Assembly (NCBI GenBank): GCA_024279945.1
Contig: JAJRRA010000028.1
Coordinates: forward strand, 1 to 64,000
Reading direction: 5' to 3'
From: Gammaproteobacteria bacterium
Lineage (GTDB): Bacteria > Pseudomonadota > Gammaproteobacteria > Xanthomonadales > SZUA-36
Length of the DNA: 64,000 bases
Part shown: one piece after another, positions 55,229-63,205 of the stretch
Numbering within the stretch: the first letter of the stretch is position 1
How the letters are laid out: each line of letters opens with the position of its first letter
Made by a program: the position numbers and the translations under genes
The notes under the pieces: model-generated
Database searches by the model: none
What the model was told of the DNA's origin: nothing
What the model saw: the letters and a program-made list of their open reading frames with translations, nothing else

Positions 55229-55528
55229 GTGGAAAAAAGAGTACGTTTTATTGCATCGATGCCCACACTTGCGGTAATCCGGTGCGCCTGGTCTGCCGGG
55301 GTGGCCCTGAGTTGGAGGGCGATACCATGTTCGAACGGCGGCTACACTTTCTGGCAGAGTACGACTGGATCCGGACATCGCTGATGTTTGAGCCGCGAGG
55401 GCATGCCATGATGTCCGGCAGTATCCTTTACCCGACCACTCGCGATGACTGTGATATCGCCGTGCTGTTCATCGAAACATCCGGTTGTTTGCCCATGTGC
55501 GGACACGGCACCATCGGAACGGTCACTA
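55225..55528 (+). pseudogene. 4-hydroxyproline 2-epimerase, N-terminal remnant
   Basis: Residues 1-101 match the proline racemase / hydroxyproline epimerase family: [41 protein letters not shown], and the first catalytic Cys in [10 protein letters not shown] (C92). The second catalytic Cys and the rest of the enzyme are missing. The gene is the fourth of the operon and is broken at about 55528. Confidence 0.85.
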
Positions 55529-57057
55529 CCGAATACTATCGTGTCATGGCTTTCGCGCAACTGACCTACCGCGAAAGCTTGCGCGATATCGAAGCCTGTT
55601 TGTCGGCCCAGCCCGCCAAGCTCTACCACATGGGATTTCGCGAACCGATCAGGCGCTCGACACTGGCCGATGCTAACGAACTGCGCGATTGGCGTATTTA
55701 CGCCGATTTCGCCCAGAGGCTGATTGCTCAGGCACGCAGGCTTTACGCCACCGAAAGCCTGGGGCTGGAACTGACCAATACGGTCTATGCCTTGGACTCG
55801 ACGACCATCGACCTGTGTCTGTCGGTGTTTCCATGGGCATCGTTCCGTGCCACCAAGGCGGCGGTGAAGATGCACACTCTGCTCGATCTGCGTGGACCCA
55901 TTCCAAGCTTCATTCATATCTCAGACGGCAAACTCCACGACGTCAACGTCCTCGACCTGCTGGCCACGGAGGCGGGAGCGATCTACGTTATGGATCGCGC
56001 GTATGTGGACTTTGCTCGTCTTCATGTTTTACATCAGGCTGGCGCTTTTTTCGTCATTCGCGCCAAGTCGAATCTAGATGCCCATCGGGTCTACTCCGCG
56101 CCCACAGACCGGGCCAGCGGCATCATCTGCGACCAAACCATCGCCCTGGATGGCTTTTATACCAAACGGGATTATCCCGGTCATCTGCGGCGCATCCGTT
56201 TCAAGGACCCCGAAACTGGCAAGACACTGGTGTTTCTGACCAACCAGACCACGCTTCCCGCGCTGACTATCTGCGCCCTTTACAAGTGTCGCTGGCAGGT
56301 GGAACTGTTTTTCAAGTGGATCAAACAACATCTTCGCATCAAACGGTTCTTCGGCACTTCCCAGGATACAGTGAAGACTCAGACCTGGATCTCCGTGTCG
56401 GTTTACGTCCTGGTGGCCATTGTCCGCAAGCATCTCAATCTGGAAATCTCGCTGTACACAAAGCTACAGATATTCTCCGTCATGCCTTTCGAGAAAATTA
56501 CGCTACAACAAGCACTTACCATTAACCAAAGGAGCTCTGAACAGATGAATACAGATATACAATTGAATCTATTCGAGTTTCATCCGGACAAGACCCAGAT
56601 CGTTTGTTGTCACGTCGGTAAACAGCAAAACACTCAGGTTGCCAAGAGGTTTGACTTCCTGAGCTATTGCTTCCGAGCTCGCTTGGTCCGCAGTCGGGAT
56701 GGCAAGATGTTTGTGGGTTTTACGCCCGCCATCAGTCCCCGCTCGGCCAAGAAGATCAGGCAGCAGGCTCGGCGTTGGCGGATCCATCTTCGCACCAGTC
56801 AGTCGTTGGATGATATTGCGCGAGCCGCTAATCCAGCTATTCGTGGCTGGGTGAATTACTACGGTGCATATCAACGGTCATCGCTGGATCCCGTTTTGCG
56901 GCACATCAACAGCCATTTACTAAAATGGGTTAAGCGGAAATACAAGAAGCGAGGCCGCTCCACCAAGCGTGCCATGGCATTGCTCGAGTCGGTTGCTTAT
57001 CATCGCCCCGAGCTCTTTGTACATTGGCAGTTTGGGGTTGGCTTTACGGCTGGATGA
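55225..57057 (+). CDS. In-frame chimera: hydroxyproline epimerase / IS4 transposase / group II intron maturase
   Basis: One uninterrupted 610-codon frame joins three unrelated protein pieces. Residues 1 to about 101 are the N-terminus of a 4-hydroxyproline 2-epimerase, about 102 to 450 a transposase lacking its first part, and about 452 to 610 the C-terminus of a maturase. None of the three is complete. Details of each piece are in the next three entries. The frame appears to be the accident of two junctions; whether any product is made is unknown. Confidence 0.75.
   Translation: MSGKKSTFYCIDAHTCGNPVRLVCRGGPELEGDTMFERRLHFLAEYDWIRTSLMFEPRGHAMMSGSILYPTTRDDCDIAVLFIETSGCLPMCGHGTIGTVTTEYYRVMAFAQLTYRESLRDIEACLSAQPAKLYHMGFREPIRRSTLADANELRDWRIYADFAQRLIAQARRLYATESLGLELTNTVYALDSTTIDLCLSVFPWASFRATKAAVKMHTLLDLRGPIPSFIHISDGKLHDVNVLDLLATEAGAIYVMDRAYVDFARLHVLHQAGAFFVIRAKSNLDAHRVYSAPTDRASGIICDQTIALDGFYTKRDYPGHLRRIRFKDPETGKTLVFLTNQTTLPALTICALYKCRWQVELFFKWIKQHLRIKRFFGTSQDTVKTQTWISVSVYVLVAIVRKHLNLEISLYTKLQIFSVMPFEKITLQQALTINQRSSEQMNTDIQLNLFEFHPDKTQIVCCHVGKQQNTQVAKRFDFLSYCFRARLVRSRDGKMFVGFTPAISPRSAKKIRQQARRWRIHLRTSQSLDDIARAANPAIRGWVNYYGAYQRSSLDPVLRHINSHLLKWVKRKYKKRGRSTKRAMALLESVAYHRPELFVHWQFGVGFTAG
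55529..56577 (+). mobile_element. IS4-family transposase, N-terminally truncated
   Basis: From [20 protein letters not shown] onward the frame matches IS4 transposases: D191 in [14 protein letters not shown]257 in [10 protein letters not shown], and E360 in [16 protein letters not shown]. The normal first 40-50 residues and the left end are missing; the right side ends at the usual C-terminal text QLNLFEF, without the expected stop. Terminal repeats were not identified. Confidence 0.85.
56578..57057 (+). mobile_element. Group II intron maturase, C-terminal remnant
   Basis: The text [22 protein letters not shown], then [14 protein letters not shown] and [18 protein letters not shown] is that of the maturase (X) domain of bacterial group II intron reverse transcriptases. 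The polymerase domain with YADD is absent. It runs to TGA at 57055, just before intron domain V. Confidence 0.88.
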
Positions 57058-57060
57058 TGG

Positions 57061-57135
57061 GAGCCGTATGAGTGGAGACGTTCACGTACGGTTCTGCGAG
57101 GGCCTTGGGGTGAAATTCCCCAGGGCTACTCTCCC
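57061..57135 (+). ncRNA. Group II intron domains V and VI
   Basis: Domain V is a 34-nt hairpin at 57061-57094 opening GAGCCGTATG and closing CACGTACGGTTC, with the expected AGC near its 5' end. Domain VI follows with the stem GGGCCTTGGGG / TTCCCCAGGGC around TGAAA. The exact 3' end is not fixed. The 5' half of the intron is not present. Confidence 0.8.
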
Positions 57136-57415
57136 TTGGCGTGGGCTACTCACCGACATTTACCCAAAATGTAGCGACGTACAAAGTGACTATGCTTAAT
57201 GATTGATCCAATGGCTCAAGTCCGACAGCTTGCTAGGCTCGACTGAAGACCAAATGGCATAATTTGAATTGATGACCAAGCACGAAAAATCAATTTGAAG
57301 ATATAAGTCAGGTCTGCAATGCTAAGCAGGCTTAGGTCAGGATCACGACAGGGATCACAAACCTAAGGGCCCAGAATCACGGGTGAGTTGAATACAAACT
57401 AGGAGTCATTCTGTT
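57136..57415. other. Spacer after the intron end, nothing recognised
   Basis: About 280 bp of AT-rich DNA. No gene, no second half of the epimerase and no clear insertion-sequence end was found. A ribosome binding site (AGGAG) lies near its right end for the next gene. Confidence 0.5.
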
Positions 57416-58246
57416 ATGAGCCTCGCAAACATGAAAGGATATTCCGTGCCCTTTTCCCCGGGTGGGACCGCTCAAATCGTGGGTGGCCTGCCGTGGAACT
57501 TCGGGGTCGATATTCTCTCCATTCAATACCGCACCAATCCTGTTGAGATCGCCAAGATTCTTCCCGAGCCACTGGAATTGTCTAAAGAGGAACCGGATGT
57601 CGCCTACGTTTGGTTTGGTGACTGGCAAGGCCTGTGGGCCGGTAACGGCGGCATGCTCGGTGTCAACCCCGAACGCACACAATATACGGAGTGCCTGATT
57701 GGCGTGCGTTGTAGCCACAACGGCGTTGAAGGCCATCGGGTCGTCTATATCTGGGTAGACAAGGACTTCAGCCTGTCCCGAGGCTGGTTCATGGGCTTCC
57801 CCAAGAAAATCGGCATAGTGCACATGGGTACCAGGAACCGCTTTCTGCACGATCTAAACCCAGGCATGCAAAGCTGCGGTCCCGGTTCAAAATACGCAGC
57901 CTACTGTGAATCCCACGGTGAGCGGCTGGTCACAGGATCAATCACAGTGAAGGAAAGAATTACCCAAAAGCAACTACCCATGCCCTTTGGAACGGACCTT
58001 TTTCACACTATCCACTTCCCCACTGCGGAGCTCAATAGTGATAAACCGCTGGTGCACCAACTGGTGCAAACCGTCAGCAGTAATATAAAGTTCGGAGAAC
58101 TGTGGGCTGGAGATGGAGAACTGAATTACAATAAATCGCTATTCGAAGAACACACGGCCATCGCACCAAAAGAAATTCTGGGTGCGTACATGATACCGGT
58201 CGGTTTCAGAATAGAAGGCACCAAGCTACTCCATTCCTACGTGTAA
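57416..58246 (+). CDS. Acetoacetate decarboxylase-family protein
   Basis: A 276-residue protein of the acetoacetate-decarboxylase-like superfamily. The pair Lys130-Lys131 in GWFMGFPKKIG matches the position of the family's Schiff-base Lys. It has DVAYVWFGDWQGLW and RTQYTECLIGVRC. The true substrate is uncertain; it is followed after 27 nt by a UbiD-family decarboxylase, so the two may act in one pathway. Confidence 0.78.
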   Translation: MSLANMKGYSVPFSPGGTAQIVGGLPWNFGVDILSIQYRTNPVEIAKILPEPLELSKEEPDVAYVWFGDWQGLWAGNGGMLGVNPERTQYTECLIGVRCSHNGVEGHRVVYIWVDKDFSLSRGWFMGFPKKIGIVHMGTRNRFLHDLNPGMQSCGPGSKYAAYCESHGERLVTGSITVKERITQKQLPMPFGTDLFHTIHFPTAELNSDKPLVHQLVQTVSSNIKFGELWAGDGELNYNKSLFEEHTAIAPKEILGAYMIPVGFRIEGTKLLHSYV

Positions 58247-58273
58247 CTGAACTGCTGACAGTGAGAATGTAAA

Positions 58274-59914
58274 ATGTCTTTTCCATGGAAATCTATGCGT
58301 GAATGGATCGAAGACGAAGAGAAGCTTGGCAACGTGTTTCGCTTCAAAACACCGATCAAGGCGGGTGATCCCAACTCCATCGTTGACGCTGTGCCAGCAG
58401 ACCTGAAGGCCGAACACCTGGAGGTCATTAACTGCGCCGGCGCCAATGGCAAGGTCATGGAAACGGAACTGCGCGCTGCGTGCCGCTTTCTGCATACGCT
58501 GCCGAATAACCCGATGGGCGTCATTGAGCAGCCAGTCAATAACCTCCCGGATGTCCCGATCGTGATCAATCCATGGTCCACTCGCGAGCGGGTACTGAGG
58601 ATGTGTGGCGTGAGCAGCAAGGAAGAGTTGTGTGCCAAAATCCGCACGCTGAAAACTAACCTAATTCCGCCGGTGCAGATCGACAAGGCTAAGGCACCCA
58701 TAAAAGAAGTCATCATCCACGAAAAAGACATCGATCTTTACAAGCAATGCCCCCGCAACTGGGTCGAGTTCGAAACCGTGCCCTGGAGTCCCTGCGGGGG
58801 CGGCCAGTTCATCATTCTGGACCCAGAAACGAACACCCACGACCTCGGCATATGGCGCGGCGGGTTTTTTGAATGGGACGATGGTGACCCCAGCAAACCT
58901 CTACCGGAAGACCGACGTAAGAGCCACATGTGCGTTGCCATGATCTACGACGGCCCGATCGCCAGTGACGGTGGAACATACTACCGAAAGAATTTCCGTA
59001 AATTCGACAAACCTATGCCTGCAGCTTATGCCATGTGCAATGAGCCCGTAATACCAGCAATTTCAGCTATCCGCAGTGGCCTAGTTTGGCCACAGGATGG
59101 TGTCGACGAATTCGCGGTGGTTGGCGGATTCAATGGTGAGCCCGTAGAGGTCGTTGAAGCCGAAACCATACCCGGTTTGATGGTGCCGGCGCATGCCGAG
59201 TACGTGCTGGAGGGCGAGTTCCTGCCAGAAGATTATTTCGTTCCCAAGTATGCAGAAGGTGTTTACCAGGGACATTTACTGGGCAACCATGAAATGCCGG
59301 TTTTCCGGGTCAAGTGCATCACCCATCGCAAGAAACCGATGTGGATGACCACTTGGTCTGGCAGCGGCTTCAACCACGAAGGCCCGCACACTGCTTTCGC
59401 TGATCTGTTTTTCGAAACGGAAGCGCTTAATTACCTGCGTGACAACGACTTCAAGGTCAAGGATGTGGTTTCCTACGATCTGGAAACCATTATCGTGCAG
59501 ACTGAAGTAGATGGAATGCAAAAACCGCCGCACTACGGCAAACAGGTGCTCAACGCGGTGTATGCCTGTCCGCACGGTTACATTGGCAACGGCAGCAAGT
59601 ACTACATCGTTGTCGGTCCGGACATAGATCCCTACAATCTGCGCGACGTGATGTGGGCGCTCGGCACCCGTGCACAACCGGTACGAGATTCCATTGTCAT
59701 CAACGATGGCCTGTGCGCCTGGGGCGACCCCTCCGGCATTCCAGGGCCTTTGGGCTGGCGGGCCTATGGCCAACAGGTGATGATTGACGCTCTAATCAAA
59801 GTGCCGGAGCATCGCACCGAGTGGGAACCACGTACCGAGCCGCGCCAGTGGGAAATCGATGCGATTGAGCGGATCAGGCAAAAGGTGGAAAGCCAGGGTC
59901 GAAACTTGGTGTAA
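58274..59914 (+). CDS. UbiD-family decarboxylase
   Basis: A 546-residue UbiD-type enzyme, which uses prenylated FMN to add or remove CO2 on aromatic or unsaturated acids. Family text: WSPCGGGQFIILDPETN, NEPVIPAISAIRSGL, EYVLEGEFLPEDY, GPDIDPYNLRDVMWALGTR. The specific substrate cannot be assigned. Its usual partner, UbiX, is represented here only by a C-terminal remnant at 61413. Confidence 0.85.
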   Translation: MSFPWKSMREWIEDEEKLGNVFRFKTPIKAGDPNSIVDAVPADLKAEHLEVINCAGANGKVMETELRAACRFLHTLPNNPMGVIEQPVNNLPDVPIVINPWSTRERVLRMCGVSSKEELCAKIRTLKTNLIPPVQIDKAKAPIKEVIIHEKDIDLYKQCPRNWVEFETVPWSPCGGGQFIILDPETNTHDLGIWRGGFFEWDDGDPSKPLPEDRRKSHMCVAMIYDGPIASDGGTYYRKNFRKFDKPMPAAYAMCNEPVIPAISAIRSGLVWPQDGVDEFAVVGGFNGEPVEVVEAETIPGLMVPAHAEYVLEGEFLPEDYFVPKYAEGVYQGHLLGNHEMPVFRVKCITHRKKPMWMTTWSGSGFNHEGPHTAFADLFFETEALNYLRDNDFKVKDVVSYDLETIIVQTEVDGMQKPPHYGKQVLNAVYACPHGYIGNGSKYYIVVGPDIDPYNLRDVMWALGTRAQPVRDSIVINDGLCAWGDPSGIPGPLGWRAYGQQVMIDALIKVPEHRTEWEPRTEPRQWEIDAIERIRQKVESQGRNLV

Positions 59915-59931
59915 AAATTACGGAATCCCTC

Positions 59932-60429
59932 TCACCTGGGTAACGAGACCTGGAATCGCGTTCCTTTGCCCTGCACACTCTCTACCTCTATCTCCGCGCC
60001 GATAAGCCTGGCCGATTTATTGACAATGGCCAACCCCATGCCCGTACCTGGTAGATCGCCAACGTTACTGGCCCGGTAAAAAGGCGAAAAAAGTTCTTCC
60101 AATTCTGCTTGCGGAATACCGATACCTTGATTAGCAACTGAAATCACAGCCTGGCCCTCGTCTGCCGCCAGGCTGATCCGCACCTCGCTGCCAGGACTCG
60201 AGTACTTGAGCGCGTTCTGCAACAGATTTACAACGATGTACTTCAGATGTTTGCGGTCGCTGCGAACCGCCACCGCTCCTGTGACGGCCCGGAAAACCAA
60301 CCGGTCGCCTGCTCCCGCCGCCAGGCAAAATTCATCGACCTCCTGGCGCAGTACCGCGTGCAGGTCTAGATTCTCAGGCAGAAAGTCTATGCCACCTGGG
60401 TAATACTTGCCAAATTTCCCAAAAGCCAC
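59932..60429 (-). CDS. Sensor histidine kinase ATPase-domain fragment
   Basis: A 165-residue frame holding only the HATPase_c part: VVNLLQNALKYSS (N box), VANQGIGIPQAEL (G1), FSPFYRAS and GTGMGLAIVNK (G2). The dimerisation/His domain and any sensor domain are absent, so it is probably a truncated gene, or rarely a stand-alone ATPase. It is divergent from the LysR gene. Confidence 0.75.
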   Translation of the reverse strand: MAFGKFGKYYPGGIDFLPENLDLHAVLRQEVDEFCLAAGAGDRLVFRAVTGAVAVRSDRKHLKYIVVNLLQNALKYSSPGSEVRISLAADEGQAVISVANQGIGIPQAELEELFSPFYRASNVGDLPGTGMGLAIVNKSARLIGAEIEVESVQGKGTRFQVSLPR

Positions 60430-60501
60430 AATTTTCTAGTCCCATAAAAATATGATATGGTATATTAGGAATTATAATCATTTTTTCTATGCCTCTGCAA
60501 C

Positions 60502-61398
60502 ATGGACTCCCGAGACCTTAAGCGATTTTTAGCGGTTTACAAAATGGGTAGTATTGGCGCTGCCGCTGAGTCGCTGTATCTGAGCCAGCCCGCGCTGAGC
60601 AAGTGCATTCGTCTGCTGGAAGAGCAACTTGGAACCCGCTTGTTCGAACGTACACCGACCGGGACCATACCCACAAAATTCGGGGACTCCCTGTCACTAC
60701 ACGCCAAGGTTATCGAAGCGGAGCTCCGCAACGCGGAGCGTGAAATCTCGATGCTGATCGGTGCGACCAAAGGTGAAGTATCGATCGGCGTTACTCCAAG
60801 TGTCGCCGCTGCCATCATGCCACGCGTGGTTCAGAAGATTCATGCAGATCGCCCCGGGATTCACTTGAAAATATGCGAGGGGCTGATGGAGAACAATATT
60901 CCTGCGCTCCGGCTCGGTGAACTCGACATGGTCATCGGGGGCTGGACCCAGGGCATGCATGCAAAACTGATCACGGAGCCGGTCATACGAGATGGGGTTG
61001 GTGTATTCTGCAGTAAGAACCACCCCCTCAGCGGCAAGAAAGTGAACCTAAGGGCGCTGAGTGAGTATCCGTGGGTAATGGCGCCTCATACGCAGTTCTG
61101 GCTGGAAATGTTTGAAAGAGTGTTCATCACCCATGGGCTGAATCCGCCATTGGCCAATATCACCGCAAACTCCACCCTGTTCATCAAGGAACTCTTACTG
61201 GGCAATGAGTTCCTCACATTTTTACCCACTATGCTCCTGACCAGGGACATCAAACTGGGTTTGGTTGTGCCTCTGGAGACGGACCAGATATCGGTGAAAA
61301 TTGACGTCATGGTCTGTTACCGCGAACGCGAGGCTCAACCGTCTCTCTTTAACGTAGTACTGTCGAGTCTGAAGGAAGTCTGTGATCTGAGCACGTGA
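60502..61398 (+). CDS. LysR-family transcriptional regulator
   Basis: A 298-residue LysR regulator. N-terminal HTH: MDSRDLKRFLAVYKMGSIG, then AAAESLYLSQPALSKCIRLL at about 1-40. The C-terminal effector domain begins near 92 (EVSIGVTPSVAAAIMP). TATAAT at 60473 may be its -10 element. It could regulate the UbiD or aldehyde dehydrogenase genes. Confidence 0.88.
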   Translation: MDSRDLKRFLAVYKMGSIGAAAESLYLSQPALSKCIRLLEEQLGTRLFERTPTGTIPTKFGDSLSLHAKVIEAELRNAEREISMLIGATKGEVSIGVTPSVAAAIMPRVVQKIHADRPGIHLKICEGLMENNIPALRLGELDMVIGGWTQGMHAKLITEPVIRDGVGVFCSKNHPLSGKKVNLRALSEYPWVMAPHTQFWLEMFERVFITHGLNPPLANITANSTLFIKELLLGNEFLTFLPTMLLTRDIKLGLVVPLETDQISVKIDVMVCYREREAQPSLFNVVLSSLKEVCDLST

Positions 61399-61412
61399 AT
61401 CAGTGTCCTTAC

Positions 61413-61550
61413 CCGGCCTTCTACAACAAGTCATAATCCCTGGACGATATCGTCAACCATACGGTGGGAAAAGTCATCGGCTTGCTCAGCAAGGACAGTG
61501 GCATTGTTAAACGTTGGCGTGACAGCGACTCTGACCCCACGAACAGCTGA
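61413..61550 (+). pseudogene. ubiX (flavin prenyltransferase) C-terminal remnant
   Basis: Codons from 61413 read PAFYNKS, then TAA, then in the same frame SLDDIVNHTVGKVIGLLS and KDSGIVKRW to a stop at 61548. This is the C-terminal tail of UbiX-type flavin prenyltransferases (consensus PAFYNKPQSLDDIVNHTVG). The rest of the gene is missing and one stop interrupts the tail. Confidence 0.7.
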
Positions 61551-61670
61551 CCGCCTCAGTGGTTTATTCGAAACCAGCGCCAGCAGGTGCAGCCGCGGCG
61601 GCACGTTTCGAGTTTGGAATGATCCCCGTCCAATTTTGCATGAGTGATCTAAAACTGGATGTTTATGATG

Positions 61671-61695
61671 GAATAAGTCATTTGATGACTTATTC
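61671..61695. promoter_or_regulatory. Perfect 10-bp inverted repeat, candidate operator
   Basis: GAATAAGTCA, spacer TTTGA, then TGACTTATTC, ending 14 bp before the GTG of the aldehyde dehydrogenase gene. The 25-bp size and position fit a dimeric repressor such as a GntR or TetR protein. Upstream in the 311-bp spacer lies only the ubiX remnant. Confidence 0.7.
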
Positions 61696-61709
61696 TCGAA
61701 GGTAGCAAA

Positions 61710-63152
61710 GTGCAGGAATATTCATTGTTTATCAGTGGTCAATGGGTCCCGTCCAGTGACAACACGGTCATCGACGACATCAACCCCGCGAACGGAGAAG
61801 TCTACGCACGGGTGCACGAGGGTTCCGGACAGGACCTGGAGTCGGCGGTCGATGCGGCCCACGCTGCTTTCCAGACCTGGGGCCGAATGCTGGCGAAGGA
61901 ACGGGGAGGGTTCTTGCTGGCGGCCGCAGATGAATTGCAAAGGCGCATTCCCGAATTTGCCGATGTCCTGATCGACGAAGGCGGTTCACCGTTCGGCAAG
62001 GCCATGTTCGAAGCGGAATTTTGCGCCAACATGCTGCGTAGCGCAGCCGGTGAATGCCGGCACATTCATGGTGAAACCATACCCTCGGACAGTCCCAACA
62101 TGTTTTCCATGAGCATACGCCGGCCGCTGGGCGTAGTCGCCGCAATCTCGCCATTCAATTTTCCCTTCCTTCTGGCTTTGAAAAAGGTCTGCATGTCCAT
62201 AGCAGCCGGCAACACAGTGGTGTTGAAACCTGCCGGTACGACGCCGGTCATTGGGCTCAAGATTACTGAGCTGTTCGACAGAGTTGGTTTGCCTGCCGGC
62301 GTAGTCAACGTCGTGCCTTCCAAGGGTCCAACAGCTGGAGAAGTGTTCACTTCACAACCCCGCATCCGGTTGGTGACGTTTACCGGTTCAAACAGCGTCG
62401 GCCGTGGCCTAGCGGCCAAGGCAGCGGCCAACCTGAAAAAATGCACGCTCGAACTGGGTGGAAAGAGTCCACTCGTGGTGTTGCGCGATGCGGACATAGA
62501 CTATGCCGTCAACACCTCGGCTTTCAGCGTCTTCCTGCACCAGGGCCAGGTCTGCATGGCCGGTTCCCAGATTATCGTGGAAGAGCCGATCTACGATGAG
62601 TTTGTAAAAAAACTGGTAATGAAAGCGGCCAAGTTGAAAGTCGGTAATCCGCAGGAACCGGACACCGTGATCGGCCCGTTGATCAGCGCGAACCAGTGCA
62701 AATTTATCGACGGCCAAGTCGCGGACGCGAAGGAGAAAGGTGCGACAGTTCATACCGGAGGGACCTCGGATGGCAATTTCTACCAGCCAACGGTGATTTC
62801 TGGCGTCAAGCCCGGCATGTCCGTGTACTCCGAGGAGAGTTTTGGGCCGGTCGTTTCAGTCATCGCGGTGAAGGGTCATGAGGAAGCGCTGGCAGTAGCC
62901 AACGATACCGCCTACGGCTTGTCTGCGGCCGTGATCACCAACGACCTGCAGCGTGCGATGGAATTGGCCCAAAATATCGAGTCCGGCATGGTGTACATCA
63001 ATCACAGTACCGCCTATGACGAACCGCATGTACCGTTTGGCGGCACCAAGGATAGCGGCATGGGCCGCGAAGGCGGTCATTATTCCATGGAGGAAATGAC
63101 CGAACTGAAATGGATCACGGTGCAGATGGGCGAACGGCATTATCCGTTTTGA
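61710..63152 (+). CDS. Aldehyde dehydrogenase (aromatic-aldehyde type likely)
   Basis: A 480-residue NAD(P)-dependent aldehyde dehydrogenase. Cofactor and catalytic residues: ISPFNFP, VLKPAG, FTGSNSVGRGLA, general base E248 in LELGGKSP, nucleophile C282 in GQVCMAGSQ. The text resembles benzaldehyde/vanillin dehydrogenases; a 2-oxoglutarate semialdehyde dehydrogenase for hydroxyproline breakdown is a less likely alternative. The start is GTG at 61710. Confidence 0.87.
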   Translation: MQEYSLFISGQWVPSSDNTVIDDINPANGEVYARVHEGSGQDLESAVDAAHAAFQTWGRMLAKERGGFLLAAADELQRRIPEFADVLIDEGGSPFGKAMFEAEFCANMLRSAAGECRHIHGETIPSDSPNMFSMSIRRPLGVVAAISPFNFPFLLALKKVCMSIAAGNTVVLKPAGTTPVIGLKITELFDRVGLPAGVVNVVPSKGPTAGEVFTSQPRIRLVTFTGSNSVGRGLAAKAAANLKKCTLELGGKSPLVVLRDADIDYAVNTSAFSVFLHQGQVCMAGSQIIVEEPIYDEFVKKLVMKAAKLKVGNPQEPDTVIGPLISANQCKFIDGQVADAKEKGATVHTGGTSDGNFYQPTVISGVKPGMSVYSEESFGPVVSVIAVKGHEEALAVANDTAYGLSAAVITNDLQRAMELAQNIESGMVYINHSTAYDEPHVPFGGTKDSGMGREGGHYSMEEMTELKWITVQMGERHYPF

Positions 63153-63205
63153 TCAGCTTTCAGAATGGAGGTTAGCCCAAACCGTGTAGCCTTAATGCGC
63201 CGGGT

